Of a stretch of DNA of 52,593 nucleotides, positions 25,663 through 34,603 are shown piece after piece. Each line of letters begins with the position of its first letter. The first letter of the stretch is position 1. Source of the DNA: an uncultured Bacteroidales bacterium (lineage in GTDB: Bacteria > Bacteroidota > Bacteroidia > Bacteroidales > UBA4417); assembly GCA_903879715.1 (NCBI GenBank), contig CAIRMR010000192.1, forward strand, positions 1 through 52,593. The letters run 5' to 3'. A program made the translations under genes and the position numbers. The notes under the pieces were generated by a model. It ran no database searches, was not told where the DNA came from, and worked only from the letters and a program-made list of their open reading frames with translations.

Positions 25663-27798
25663 ATGAGAGTCTACAAGACAAGCGAAGTAAGAAATATTGC
25701 ACTTATTGGTGGAGCCAAATCAGGAAAGACTACCACAGCCGAAGCAATGCTTTTTGAAGGCGGAATAATTTCCCGCCGTGGAACAATTGAAGATAAAAAT
25801 ACTGTTTCCGATTATCGGGAGATCGAGTTGGAAAGACAGAATTCAGTTTGCTCAACCCTGATGTATGCAGAATACAAGGGAAAGAAATTAAACATCATGG
25901 ACACCCCTGGTTTCGATGATTTTATCGGAGAGGTAGTTGCATCACTCAATGTTGCCGATACTGCAATAATGCTTGTCAATGCTCACAATGGCGTTGAAGT
26001 TGGAACTGAAATCACCTGGAGGCAAACTACTAAAAACCAGACCCCCGTTATTTTTGTACTGAACCAGCTGGATCATGAAAAAACCAATTTCGAGGAAACC
26101 CTTCGGCAGCTGAAAACCCAGTTTGGTGGAAATGTTACCTTGTTACAATATCCTCTTAACGAAGGTCTTGGCTTTAACTCCATCATCGACCTGATGCAGA
26201 TGAAAATGCTGAAGTACCCTGACGGTGGCGGAAAACCAGAAGTTCTGGATATTCCTGCCGGCGAAATGGCCAAAGCTGAAAACCTGCAAGGCGTACTTAT
26301 CGAAAAAGCTGCCGAAAGTGATGAATCCCTGATGGAAGCTTTCTTCGAAAATGGAACACTTACCGAAGAACAACTCGAAAAGGGACTGAAAGCGGGTATA
26401 ATCGCCCGTGGACTATACCCCGTTTTCTGTATTTCCGCAAAGAAAAATATGGGCGTGGGCCGTTTGATGGAATTTGTTTGTTCCTCCGTTCCTGCTCCCG
26501 ACGAAATGCCTGCTAAATTAACCACAAGTGGCAAAGAACTGAGATGCAATGCTGCCGACCCGACATGTTTACAGGTTGTAAAAGTTTCGGTTGAAGAGCA
26601 CCTTGGCGAAATCGCTTTCTTTAAAGTGTATGGCGGTGAAGTAACTGAAGCCATGGACCTTGTGAACAGCACAAACTCTGGTAAAGAGCGTATTTCCCAA
26701 TTACTGTTTATTGCCGGTAAAAAGCGCGAAAAAGTTGAAAGAGTATGTGCCGGTGATATTGCAGCTACTATAAAATTAAAAAATACCCGTACCGGAGATA
26801 CATTGAATTCAGCTAAAAATGCTGAGGATAAAGTTGTTCCGATCCAGTTTCCATCACCTAAAATCAGCATGGCTATCAAGCCAAAGAATTCAAGTGATGA
26901 TGAAAAACTGGGAGCTCGTCTCAATGAAATGCACAAAGTGGATCAGACGCTTTTAGTTGAATATTCAAAAGAACTGAAACAAATTATTATCAAAGGCCAG
27001 GGCGAACTCCATTTGAATATTGCCAAATGGTACCTTGAGCACCTCGATAAAATCCCTGTTGAATACATAGCACCTAAAATCCCTTACCGCGAAACCATTA
27101 CCAAATCAGCAAAAGCCATGTACCGCCACAAAAAGCAGTCGGGTGGAGCTGGTCAGTTTGGCGAAGTGCATATGCTTATTGAACCATACACTGAAGGTAT
27201 GAAGTTCCAGAGCGAATTCCCTGTACGTGGTACCGATGAGCAAAAACTTGCTTGGGGCGGGAAACTGGTTTTCAACAACTGTATTGTTGGCGGAGCCATT
27301 GATGCACGCTTCTTACCGGCCATACTCAAAGGTATAATGGAAAAAATTGAAGAAGGCCCGCTAACAGGTTCCTATGCACGCGATATAGTTGTAAATGTTT
27401 ACGACGGTAAAATGCACCCTGTTGATTCAAACGAACTTGCATTCAAATTAGCCGGACGTCACGCTTTCCGCGAAGCGTTTAAAAATGCCGGGCCAAAAAT
27501 TCTCGAACCTATTTATGATGTTGAAGTTATGGTTCCTGCCGAACGCATGGGCGATATCATGACCGATTTACAAGGCCGTCGTGCCATCATCATGGGAATG
27601 GACAGTGAAGGAAACTACCAGAAAATAAAAGCTAAAGTTCCTTTGGCTGAAATGAACCGGTATTCAACCGCACTCAGCTCACTAACTTCAGGTAGCGGTA
27701 CCTATTCGCTCGCCTTTGGAGAGTATTCACAGGTTCCGCCAGATGTACAGACCACATTGCTGAAAGCTTACGAAGATCAGGAGAAAGAAGAAGAATAG
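25663..27798 (+). CDS. fusA2: Elongation factor G-like GTPase (FusA2 type)
   Basis: This translational GTPase has EF-G domain order over 711 aa. G1 is GGAKSGKT (16-23), switch region RGTIEDKNTVSDY, G3 DTPGF (80-84), and then domains II to V including YRHKKQSGGAGQFGEVHM and VPAERMGDIMTDLQGRR. The G4 motif reads NQLD (134-137) instead of NKxD, so the lysine contacting guanine is replaced by Gln. The switch I sequence also departs from canonical EF-G. These traits mark a paralogue like those alongside the main fusA in Bacteroidota; the canonical fusA, normally in the str operon, is not here. Its precise role is open. It is monocistronic, with a clear promoter and terminator. Confidence 0.9.
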   Translation: MRVYKTSEVRNIALIGGAKSGKTTTAEAMLFEGGIISRRGTIEDKNTVSDYREIELERQNSVCSTLMYAEYKGKKLNIMDTPGFDDFIGEVVASLNVADTAIMLVNAHNGVEVGTEITWRQTTKNQTPVIFVLNQLDHEKTNFEETLRQLKTQFGGNVTLLQYPLNEGLGFNSIIDLMQMKMLKYPDGGGKPEVLDIPAGEMAKAENLQGVLIEKAAESDESLMEAFFENGTLTEEQLEKGLKAGIIARGLYPVFCISAKKNMGVGRLMEFVCSSVPAPDEMPAKLTTSGKELRCNAADPTCLQVVKVSVEEHLGEIAFFKVYGGEVTEAMDLVNSTNSGKERISQLLFIAGKKREKVERVCAGDIAATIKLKNTRTGDTLNSAKNAEDKVVPIQFPSPKISMAIKPKNSSDDEKLGARLNEMHKVDQTLLVEYSKELKQIIIKGQGELHLNIAKWYLEHLDKIPVEYIAPKIPYRETITKSAKAMYRHKKQSGGAGQFGEVHMLIEPYTEGMKFQSEFPVRGTDEQKLAWGGKLVFNNCIVGGAIDARFLPAILKGIMEKIEEGPLTGSYARDIVVNVYDGKMHPVDSNELAFKLAGRHAFREAFKNAGPKILEPIYDVEVMVPAERMGDIMTDLQGRRAIIMGMDSEGNYQKIKAKVPLAEMNRYSTALSSLTSGSGTYSLAFGEYSQVPPDVQTTLLKAYEDQEKEEE

Positions 27799-27824
27799 TT
27801 TTTGGAAGATCTCTTTTAATAACG

Positions 27825-27854
27825 AAAAACCCTGGCTTTTAGCTGGGGTTTTTT
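27825..27854 (+). terminator. Terminator of fusA2
   Basis: Arms AAAAACCC (27825-27832) and GGGTTTTT (27846-27853) with a 13-nt loop end in TTTTTT. It lies 27 bp past the stop. Confidence 0.75.
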
Positions 27855-27870
27855 ATTGGGCAATTTTATT

Positions 27871-27903
27871 AGTCTGGGCGCGACTCAAAGTCGCACCCGG
27901 ACT
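27871..27903. repeat. REP-like hairpin with GCGACT-CAA-AGTCGC core
   Basis: 15-bp arms (27871-27885 and 27889-27903) match at 13 positions, both mismatches being possible G-U pairs, around a CAA loop. The core GCGACTCAAAGTCGC is a type I associate with dispersed Bacteroidota repeats. It lies just before the rnhA start and so may be carried in its leader. Confidence 0.7.
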
Positions 27904-27934
27904 ATAAATAAAATCCCTACTTTTGCACCCTTCT

Positions 27935-28570
27935 ATGAGTAAACAGAAAAGTAAATATTATGTAGTATGGGAAGGCCATCAGAAAGGCATTTTCGATTCC
28001 TGGGATAAATGCAAGAAACAGGTTGACGGTTATACCGCCGCAAAATATAAAAGCTTTGAATCGCTCGAAGAAGCAAAAAAGGCATTTGGTGGCAATCCCT
28101 GGAATTATTTCAACAAAACCGCCAAAGCTCCTGTAAACAGTGAACTTCGCAAACAATTCGGCGAGCCGCTTAAGCAGGCAATTTGTGTGGATGCTGCCTG
28201 TAGCGGAAATCCCGGCGTACTTGAATACCGCGGAGTCGATATAGCCACAGGCCAGGAAATATTCCGCCGCGGACCATTCCCGGAAGGAACAAACAATATA
28301 GGCGAATTCCTGGCAATCGTAAGCGGACTTGTCTATCTGAAGCAAAATGGATTGTCGTTGCCGCTTTACAGCGATTCAGCCAATGCTATTTTATGGATAA
28401 AAGGAAAACGGGCGAATACGAAGTTAGTGCCAAATGCAAAAAACAAGGAATTGTTTGAACTTTTGGACCGGGCAGTCAATTGGCTTCATAATAATTCGTA
28501 CGATACCAGAATATTAAAATGGGAAACCAAAGCCTGGGGTGAAATTCCGGCTGATTTCGGGCGAAAATAG
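27935..28570 (+). CDS. rnhA: Ribonuclease HI with N-terminal viroplasmin domain
   Basis: It degrades the RNA strand of RNA-DNA hybrids. The ATG at 27935 is preferred over a TTG at 27923, giving 211 aa that begin MSKQKSKYYVVWEG. The N-terminal hybrid-binding/viroplasmin domain (about 5-50) shows YYVVWEGHQKGIFDSWDKCKKQVDG. The RNase H domain follows, with acidic residues D86 (CVDAACSGNPG), E124 (NNIGEFLAI) and D147 (LYSDSANAI). The fourth acidic residue is less obvious by eye. This two-domain form is common in Bacteroidota. Confidence 0.92.
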   Translation: MSKQKSKYYVVWEGHQKGIFDSWDKCKKQVDGYTAAKYKSFESLEEAKKAFGGNPWNYFNKTAKAPVNSELRKQFGEPLKQAICVDAACSGNPGVLEYRGVDIATGQEIFRRGPFPEGTNNIGEFLAIVSGLVYLKQNGLSLPLYSDSANAILWIKGKRANTKLVPNAKNKELFELLDRAVNWLHNNSYDTRILKWETKAWGEIPADFGRK

Positions 28571-28670
28571 TGTTAATAAATGCTAAATGAAATCCACCAT
28601 TTACCACACCTAATAGCTGAGCCGGTGTAACAGCGGGACTTAGCGCCAATAAATATCTGCAAAACAAGTG

Positions 28671-28702
28671 TTTGGTATTTAAATTAGGATTTTGTAATTT
28701 TG
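28671..28702 (+). promoter_or_regulatory. Promoter of the yceD-rpmF-plsX-fabH operon
   Basis: TTTG (28671-28674), a 20-nt spacer, then TAATTTTG (28695-28702) fit the Bacteroidota consensus perfectly. The start near 28709 would leave a leader of about 20 nt before the GTG at 28729. Confidence 0.8.
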
Positions 28703-28728
28703 CGCCCCTCAATTTAATATTGATAACA

Positions 28729-29253
28729 GTGAATCGACTCAAAGAATATAATATTCAGTTCGTTGGGCTTGAGCCTGGGAACCATCAGTTTGAGTTTGAA
28801 GTAAATGATTCGTTCTTTGAACATTTTGAGTTTTCGCAAATTCAGCATGGAAAGATACATGTTACGGTTGACCTTGAAAAGATGGAGAGAATGATGATTT
28901 TCAACATCGGAATCGAAGGAGAAGCCCTGGTAACCTGTGATCGTTGCACTGAAGAGTTCAACTTTCCAATATCTGACACACAGCAGCTTATCGTAAAATT
29001 GGGTGCTGAGTATATGGAAGAAAGTGAAGATGTGGTTATAATTCCGGAAACGGATTACCAATTCGATCTTTCAACTTATATCTATGAATTCATTCACCTG
29101 GCATTGCCTGTACGCCTGCTTCATCCGGATGATGAAAACGGCAATAGTACCTGTGACCCGGATATGCTGCGATTACTTGAAACACTTACTCCAACCGGAG
29201 ATACTCTTGATCCACGCTGGGAAGCGCTTAAAAAACTTAATACTGATCAATAA
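28729..29253 (+). CDS. yceD: YceD/DUF177 family protein
   Basis: DUF177 proteins are encoded next to rpmF in most bacteria and have been linked to 23S rRNA accumulation. The frame extends to 28672, but that start would lie inside the promoter. The GTG at 28729 is preferred and gives 174 aa beginning VNRLKEYNIQFVGLEPG (V read as M). The family core is GEALVTCDRCTEEFNFPI, with the Cys-x-x-Cys pair, then the acidic IIPETDYQFDLSTYIYEFIHLALPVRLLHPD. It is the first gene of the operon, 32 bp before rpmF. The GTG start is decided by position and homology, not by a visible ribosome-binding site. Confidence 0.88.
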   Translation: MNRLKEYNIQFVGLEPGNHQFEFEVNDSFFEHFEFSQIQHGKIHVTVDLEKMERMMIFNIGIEGEALVTCDRCTEEFNFPISDTQQLIVKLGAEYMEESEDVVIIPETDYQFDLSTYIYEFIHLALPVRLLHPDDENGNSTCDPDMLRLLETLTPTGDTLDPRWEALKKLNTDQ

Positions 29254-29285
29254 ATAGTTTGAACTAACAATAAATAAATAATACA

Positions 29286-29471
29286 ATGCCAAATCCAAAA
29301 CACAGGTTCTCCAAAACGAGAACAGCAAAACGCAGGACACATTATAAACTTGAAGCTCCAACCTTCATTCTTTGCTCAAACTGTGGCACTTCAGTACTTT
29401 ATCACAGGGTATGCCCTGAATGTGGCTACTATAAAGGCCGTCTCGCTATTGAGAAAAATACAACAGCTTAA
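29286..29471 (+). CDS. rpmF: 50S ribosomal protein L32
   Basis: A small zinc-ribbon protein of the large ribosomal subunit. The 61 aa start MPNPKHRFSKTRTAKRRTHYKL. They carry two Cys pairs, CSNC (30-33) and CPEC (44-47), the C+ (zinc-binding) form. It lies between yceD and plsX, the widely conserved order. Confidence 0.98.
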   Translation: MPNPKHRFSKTRTAKRRTHYKLEAPTFILCSNCGTSVLYHRVCPECGYYKGRLAIEKNTTA

Positions 29472-29517
29472 TTGTGCCTTTAACACGGCAAATCATGTAC
29501 TGTAAAAGATTCTTTAA

Positions 29518-30483
29518 ATGAGAATCGGGTTAGATGTAATGGGCGGCGATTTCGCGCCGGTAGCTGCCATCGATGGGGCTATTCTTGCAGCTAAGGAGCT
29601 ATCAGGCAACGATAAGATCGTTTTGATAGGTCAGGAAGCCGTTATCCGTTCGTTATTGCTCGAACGCGGTTGCGAAGCTTCCTTATTTGATATTGTACAT
29701 GCTCCGGATGTTATCGAAATGGGAGAGCATCCCACCAAAGCCATGGCCCGCAAGCCTGATTCCAGTATAAGTGTCGGGTTTCAGATGCTGAAACACAAAA
29801 AACTTGATTCCTTCGCCAGTGCTGGAAATAGCGGCGCTATGCTGGTAGGATCAATTTTCAGTGTAAACACAATTCCGGGGATAGTCAGGCCGCTTACAAC
29901 TGCCATTATCCCACAGGAAGTTGGCGGTTATAGCTTGCTTGTGGATGTAGGAACCAATCCGGATGCGAAACCTGATGTGTTTTACCAATTTGGATTAATT
30001 GGCTCCATCTATGCGCAAAATGTGTATCACGTTGAAAACCCTAGGGTTGCACTACTTAACATCGGACATGAAGAGGAAAAGGGTAATCTGACCACTCAAG
30101 CAGCTTACCACCTGATGAAAGGATCGAAAGACTTTAATTTTATCGGTAATATAGAAGGCCGGGATATTCTCCGGGATAAAGCTGATGTAATAGTATGCGA
30201 TGGGTTTACAGGAAATATTATCCTCAAACTTGTTGAATCCTTTTATAACATCATGGAGAACCGTAACCTACTGGATGATTATGTCCGCCGGCTGAATTAT
30301 GAAAATTATGGAGGAACACCTATACTCGGTGTAAATGGTGCTGTGATAATGGGCCACGGTATTTCGAATAATATCGCTATTAAAAATATGGTTTTACTTG
30401 GTCGTGATGTATTTAAAGCAAAAATTGCTTCCAAGATCAAACATGCTCTTTTAAACCTCAATGGAGGTTTTGTAGTGGAATAA
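29518..30483 (+). CDS. plsX: Phosphate acyltransferase PlsX
   Basis: PlsX converts acyl-ACP and phosphate to acyl-phosphate for phospholipid synthesis by PlsY and PlsC. The 321 aa start with the diagnostic MRIGLDVMGGDFAP. Also present are MARKPDSSISVGFQMLK, SAGNSGAMLVGS, DVGTNPDAKP, and VCDGFTGNIILKL. It is the third gene of the operon, 46 bp after rpmF and 94 bp before fabH, so lipid precursor enzymes are co-expressed with a ribosomal protein. Confidence 0.98.
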   Translation: MRIGLDVMGGDFAPVAAIDGAILAAKELSGNDKIVLIGQEAVIRSLLLERGCEASLFDIVHAPDVIEMGEHPTKAMARKPDSSISVGFQMLKHKKLDSFASAGNSGAMLVGSIFSVNTIPGIVRPLTTAIIPQEVGGYSLLVDVGTNPDAKPDVFYQFGLIGSIYAQNVYHVENPRVALLNIGHEEEKGNLTTQAAYHLMKGSKDFNFIGNIEGRDILRDKADVIVCDGFTGNIILKLVESFYNIMENRNLLDDYVRRLNYENYGGTPILGVNGAVIMGHGISNNIAIKNMVLLGRDVFKAKIASKIKHALLNLNGGFVVE

Positions 30484-30577
30484 TTTATCGAACCTGAGCA
30501 CAACCTAGGCTTCCAAACCGAAATTTGTAAACTGTGTTTGCTTAAACTACTTTTTTACAACTGGAAAATAAAAACTT

Positions 30578-31576
30578 ATGACTGAACTAAGAGCCGCTAT
30601 TACCGGAGTTGCTGGATATGCCCCCGATTATATTCTCAATAACGAGGAATTAAGCCGCATGGTTGATACTACCGACGAATGGATAATGACACGCATAGGT
30701 ATCCGCGAAAGGCATATTCTTAAAGGCGAAGGCCTTGCTTCTTCCGATATGGGAACTGAAGCGGTTAAACTACTTTTAGCCAAAACTAACACAAATCCTG
30801 AGGATGTTGACCTGGTAATCTGTGCCACCGTTACTCCTGATATGATGTTTCCGGCTACGGCCAACATTATCAGTGATAAATGCGGAATTACGAATGCCTT
30901 CAGCTTTGATATGAATGCAGCTTGTTCCAGCTTTCTTTACGCGCTTACCACAGCTCAGAAATTTGTTGAATCAGGAACACATAAAAAGGTAATCGTTGTT
31001 GGAACGGATAAGATGTCGGCCATCACTGATTATACCGACAGGGCTGTTTGTCCGCTCTTCGGCGACGCTGCTGCCGCAATAATGCTTGAACCTACAACCG
31101 AAGAAGTAGGTATTGTAGATTCCATTTTCAGAACAAATGGTACCGGCCGTCATCATTTGTATATGAAAGCCGGCGGTTCACAACGTCCTGCTTCACACGA
31201 AACGGTTGATAACAAAGAACATTTTATTTATCAGGACGGTCAGACCGTTTTCAAATGGGCTGTTTCAAAAATGGCTGATGTATCTGTTGAGATGATGGAG
31301 AAACATAACATGAAAGCAGAAGATCTTTCGTGGCTGGTTCCTCACCAGGCAAACATGCGTATCATTGATGCTGTTGCTAACCGCATGGGACTTGCAAAAG
31401 AAAAGGTAATGATCAATATCGAAAGATACGGAAACACTACTTCAGCAACTATTCCACTTTGTTTGTGGGAATGGGAATCAAAGCTTCATAAAGGTGATAA
31501 TATAATACTTGCTGCTTTCGGGGGTGGATTTACCTGGGGTTCTACTTATCTGAAATGGGCATATGATCCTAAGTAG
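30578..31576 (+). CDS. fabH: 3-oxoacyl-ACP synthase III (FabH)
   Basis: FabH starts fatty-acid chains by condensing acyl-CoA with malonyl-ACP. The 332 aa contain the catalytic triad C116 ([12 protein letters not shown]), H256 ([10 protein letters not shown]) and N286 ([13 protein letters not shown]). The [15 protein letters not shown] segment near the N-terminus and the C-terminal [12 protein letters not shown] are also typical. It closes the yceD-rpmF-plsX-fabH operon and is followed by a terminator. Branched-primer use cannot be judged from sequence alone. Confidence 0.97.
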   Translation: MTELRAAITGVAGYAPDYILNNEELSRMVDTTDEWIMTRIGIRERHILKGEGLASSDMGTEAVKLLLAKTNTNPEDVDLVICATVTPDMMFPATANIISDKCGITNAFSFDMNAACSSFLYALTTAQKFVESGTHKKVIVVGTDKMSAITDYTDRAVCPLFGDAAAAIMLEPTTEEVGIVDSIFRTNGTGRHHLYMKAGGSQRPASHETVDNKEHFIYQDGQTVFKWAVSKMADVSVEMMEKHNMKAEDLSWLVPHQANMRIIDAVANRMGLAKEKVMINIERYGNTTSATIPLCLWEWESKLHKGDNIILAAFGGGFTWGSTYLKWAYDPK

Positions 31577-31659
31577 GACAAGTTTATTGAGTGGTTGAGA
31601 GACAGGAGAGAGGAGAAGGGTCGACTGGGCAAGGAGCGACAAGGCGACAAAATAAATTC

Positions 31660-31684
31660 AAACCCTGCTGTAATGGCGGGGTTT
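31660..31684 (+). terminator. Terminator of the plsX-fabH operon
   Basis: A 9-bp stem (AAACCCTGC at 31660-31668 with GCGGGGTTT at 31676-31684, including one G-T pair) encloses a 7-nt loop and is followed by CTTATTT. The gap before it (31577-31659) contains a purine-rich GAGAG/GGAGCGACAAGGCGACAA stretch but no gene. Confidence 0.7.
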
Positions 31685-31792
31685 CTTATTTCTGAAAACC
31701 AGGAATGTTTGTTTTGAATACTAGAAAAGTGATCAATGCCGTAATCAAATTATTTAAAATCAGGATGCTTCAAATCCTGTACAATCAATCGT

Positions 31793-31842
31793 CCTTCTCC
31801 TTCTGGTGGCTGAGCGGAGCCGAAGCCATCAGAAGGAGAAGG
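31793..31842. repeat. Long-stem hairpin with GGCTGAGCGGAGCCGAAGCC core
   Basis: 19-bp arms (31793-31811 and 31824-31842) match except for one G-T position, around a 12-nt loop. The core TGGCTGAGCGGAGCCGAAGCCA is one I associate with dispersed Bacteroidota elements. It lies in the 304-bp convergent gap (31577-31880) between fabH and the dihydrouridine synthase gene, where no gene is seen. Confidence 0.8.
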
Positions 31843-31880
31843 GGATGAGGTCCTAATCCAATTTATAAAGTGGAATTTTT

Positions 31881-32879
31881 TCAGAATAAACTTAAGGCCG
31901 GTTCTCCTGACTGCGTTTTTCCTTCTGATCCAACCCACTCATATTCTCCAAATACTACATCAACGGCATCTTCGTATTCATCAAACTTTTTCACCTTTTT
32001 CAGCTTCTTAAAAACTTTGTGGGGATTGTCAAAAGATTCAGCCAGGTAATGCCAGTATTCTTTCAATATTCCCAGCACGGCAGGGTTATCGTTCAGTTGC
32101 TTTCGGTAAGCGAAATAGAGTTTGCCAATAAATTGCCTGATAGTTGCCGGGCGATCAGTTTCTATTGGTAAACCTTTAATGATAGCCGGCAGAAAAGGAT
32201 CCGAAAGCAAACCGCGGCCTATCATCCAGGTATTTATGGCAGGAAAGCGATCACTGACTTTTTGGAAATTGCTCAGTGAAAAAATATCTCCGTTATAAAC
32301 CGCAGGAACAGAAAGTAGCGATATTGCTTTTTGAAAAGTATCCTGATCCGTTTCTCCGCTGTAGAGTTGTTTCCCGATTCGGGCATGAATGGTAAGTTCT
32401 GAAATGCGTTGTTTATTAAAAACCGGAATCAGTTTAAAAATTTCTTCCGGCGAAAAATATCCAAGCCTGCATTTTACCGAAAAACGAATGCTTGTTTCTA
32501 CCATTACCTTCTGCAGGATTTCATCAACCATTTCTGGATATGGAAGCATTCCCGAACCTCGTTTTTTATTGGCTACCATAGGATAAGGGCAACCCAGGTT
32601 CCAGTTCAGTTCCTTAAAACCCTGTTTTTCGCAAAAGAGTGCGAAGCGGATAATTTCTTCGGCATCTTTACTTAAAATCTGAGGTACCACTTCCACTCCG
32701 TTTTCAGAAATACTCCCTAGTTCAGCCAGCTTCCGGGGTGATAGTTTCATTTCGTTATTTATAGCTGTAAAAAACGGGGTATAGAGTTTATCAACACCTT
32801 GAAAATGGCTGGAATAAACTTTCCGGAAAGTGACACCGGTAATTCCCTGGAATGGCGCGAGATAGATGGAAGTTGTCAA
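31881..32879 (-). CDS. tRNA-dihydrouridine synthase family protein
   Basis: This FMN enzyme reduces uridines in tRNA D-loops. The 332 aa form a TIM barrel with IYLAPFQGITGVTFR, the catalytic cysteine C97 in WNLGCPYP, the KCRLGY segment and the ELTIHARIGKQLYSG loop. GDIFSLSNFQ and WMIGRGLLSDP complete the FMN site. The start is a TTG at 32879: the frame has no upstream ATG before a stop, and the N-terminus fits the family. The Dus subtype is not assigned. It is monocistronic. Confidence 0.9.
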   Translation of the reverse strand: MTTSIYLAPFQGITGVTFRKVYSSHFQGVDKLYTPFFTAINNEMKLSPRKLAELGSISENGVEVVPQILSKDAEEIIRFALFCEKQGFKELNWNLGCPYPMVANKKRGSGMLPYPEMVDEILQKVMVETSIRFSVKCRLGYFSPEEIFKLIPVFNKQRISELTIHARIGKQLYSGETDQDTFQKAISLLSVPAVYNGDIFSLSNFQKVSDRFPAINTWMIGRGLLSDPFLPAIIKGLPIETDRPATIRQFIGKLYFAYRKQLNDNPAVLGILKEYWHYLAESFDNPHKVFKKLKKVKKFDEYEDAVDVVFGEYEWVGSEGKTQSGEPALSLF

Positions 32880-32984
32880 GAATTTAGGGATTGGGGGTTA
32901 GGATTTAGAGTTGAAGAAATTTGATATTAGGTATCTAAAAACTCATTTATGCTCTGATTCGAATAGGAATATAGCGATTTGTTG

Positions 32985-33004
32985 CCATGCCTTTTAAGGC
33001 ATGG
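32985..33004. repeat. Perfect 20-bp palindrome
   Basis: CCATGCCTT/AAGGCATGG with a TT centre reads identically on both strands. It lies between the dihydrouridine synthase gene and the 3' end of the ABC exporter operon. On the plus strand a T-rich tract follows after 6 nt, but no plus-strand gene needs a terminator here. It is probably another dispersed repeat. Confidence 0.75.
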
Positions 33005-33050
33005 ATCTGTATTTTTCTTTTTAAGAAATAATTCACAAAAATCCATCTAC

Positions 33051-33764
33051 CTATTTCTGCTTAAAAAACGCATCCTTCAATCCTTGATTTATCCTATAAT
33101 TCTTCAGTTCAATAACAACAGTTCCTTTTTTTGATTCTTTTTCTTTGCCTTTGGGCGTTTTATCCCCGTTTTGAATATCCGTTGCTATGGCTTTCGGGAC
33201 TTTAAATTTCTTAACATCAACTGTAAAAATCATTTTATCAGGAAGCCCCAGTATAGCTTGTGTGGCGTAGAAATACTCAATCAGCATTGTTCCGGTTGAC
33301 CGCGTGGTGAGTTGCGATTTGAGAACCAGGTTTCGGGAAACATCAATCCAGAATTTTGCCAGTATCAGGTCGCCTGTATCAATGGATGGAATTAAACTTA
33401 GAATGTTGGCTTTTACGTTACCGATAATTTCATTGCCCGTGTAAACAGCTGTGTATGAGTTTGTATCTTTAATGATACGTGATAAATCACTGAATCCCTG
33501 GCGAGGCATTATGGCTATACCTTTCGAATCAACCTTAAACTTATCCGGTTGTTTGAAATAAATGGTGGCATTTGCCGGCAGAATCCGGATAAGCGGAATA
33601 TCTGCTTTAATATTGGCATTGACGGTATAATCTTTCACCTTTATCAGCTTCTGATAAACGGAACGAAGCTCCTGATTAGCCGTTTTTTGTGCTTTGGCTG
33701 TAAATCCGGCAAGGAGTATAAGGATGAGACTTGCGATTTTTATATTTGTTATGAAGCGACTCAT
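33051..33764 (-). CDS. LolA-like / outer-membrane lipoprotein-sorting-type periplasmic protein
   Basis: The 237 aa start with a signal peptide (about 1-25, ending AKAQ). The mature part reads like the LolA/LolB half-barrel: LRSVYQKLIKVKDYTVNANIKADIPL, ATIYFKQPDKFKVDSKG, a central strand region, and a lysine-rich tail insert (KTPKGKEKESKKG). Such folds carry lipids or lipoproteins across the periplasm. The start codon overlaps the stop of the ABC permease gene by 4 bp (ATGA), which implies translational coupling and a shared function. The assignment is by fold pattern, not by a catalytic motif. Confidence 0.7.
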   Translation of the reverse strand: MSRFITNIKIASLILILLAGFTAKAQKTANQELRSVYQKLIKVKDYTVNANIKADIPLIRILPANATIYFKQPDKFKVDSKGIAIMPRQGFSDLSRIIKDTNSYTAVYTGNEIIGNVKANILSLIPSIDTGDLILAKFWIDVSRNLVLKSQLTTRSTGTMLIEYFYATQAILGLPDKMIFTVDVKKFKVPKAIATDIQNGDKTPKGKEKESKKGTVVIELKNYRINQGLKDAFFKQK

Positions 33765-34603
33765 GATAAAATATCCTTCCTGTTGAATTTATACAAAGCA
33801 ATAGATAACAAAATCATTATATGTGCAACCAATACTACAACTGATCTGATAATAGCAGGCACAGGAAGCGGATCTTCGAAAAAACTCCGCCAGGCAGCCA
33901 TGTGTGTTGTAAAAAGAAACGGCCGGATCGGATCAAAAACGGATACATCCAATGTTCCGATGATAGTGAAAAGAACTATTATCGCCATTGTAGCTACGAT
34001 TGGTCCGATTGAATTATCCGTAAAACAAGATAGTGTGATTGATAAAGTTGCGATAGTTACCAGTGCAAGGTAAGCCACGGATAAACCGCTGAAAAATCGC
34101 CATATCACATCGCTGCTTTGCAGGATAAAAAGTCCCTGGCTGTTGAGAACCATAAGGTCACCGGTTCCGAATAGTAATTTCCCAAATCCTAACGCCATAA
34201 CCCCAAACCAAACAGTGATTATAAGAGTGTATGCGCTACCGGCAGCAAATTTTGACATAAGGAGTTGCGTGCGAGAAATGGGCTTGGTACAAAGCATGCG
34301 AATACTGCCTGACGCAGCTTCACCAGAAACCAGGTCGCCGGTTACCAGCGCTACCAGGAGTGGAATATGAATTATAAGGAGTTGGAGAACAATAAATGCC
34401 ATCAGGTTGCCATTCAAAACACTTCCCTGGAATGATAAAGTTTGCTCAAATGAACCTGTTATAAACGAAAGATAGGATTGCCCATCCATGCGCATGGCAA
34501 ACAGGATTACGGCAACAAGCAGGGTAATAGCTCCAAGACCAATATAACTGCGCGGTTTGGCAGCTATTTTAATGAATTCGTTATACGTGCTTTTCCAGAA
34601 CAT
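33761..34603 (-). CDS. ABC-2 type transporter permease
   Basis: The 280 aa contain six hydrophobic segments: about 18-38, 61-85, a long one near 107-135, and three more to the C-terminus. The ATP-binding gene ends on its first base, and its stop overlaps the next gene by 4 bp. The loop LVSGEAASGSIRMLCTKPISRTQLLMSK is typical of ABC-2 permeases of the NosY/YhaP kind. The substrate is unknown; lipid, peptide or copper-related roles occur in this family. The LolA-like partner points to an envelope lipid or lipoprotein substrate. Confidence 0.88.
   Translation of the reverse strand: MFWKSTYNEFIKIAAKPRSYIGLGAITLLVAVILFAMRMDGQSYLSFITGSFEQTLSFQGSVLNGNLMAFIVLQLLIIHIPLLVALVTGDLVSGEAASGSIRMLCTKPISRTQLLMSKFAAGSAYTLIITVWFGVMALGFGKLLFGTGDLMVLNSQGLFILQSSDVIWRFFSGLSVAYLALVTIATLSITLSCFTDNSIGPIVATMAIIVLFTIIGTLDVSVFDPIRPFLFTTHMAAWRSFFEDPLPVPAIIRSVVVLVAHIMILLSIALYKFNRKDILS

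Noticed and set aside
26073-26936. 287-codon ORF antisense to fusA2
   Set aside because: It mirrors a highly conserved GTPase gene with codon-biased sequence; the serine- and proline-rich translation is typical of an antisense shadow.
31750-31938. 62-codon minus-strand ORF spanning the GGCTGAGCGGAGCC hairpin
   Set aside because: It is produced by the repeat and by the antisense of the intergenic region; no independent coding signs.
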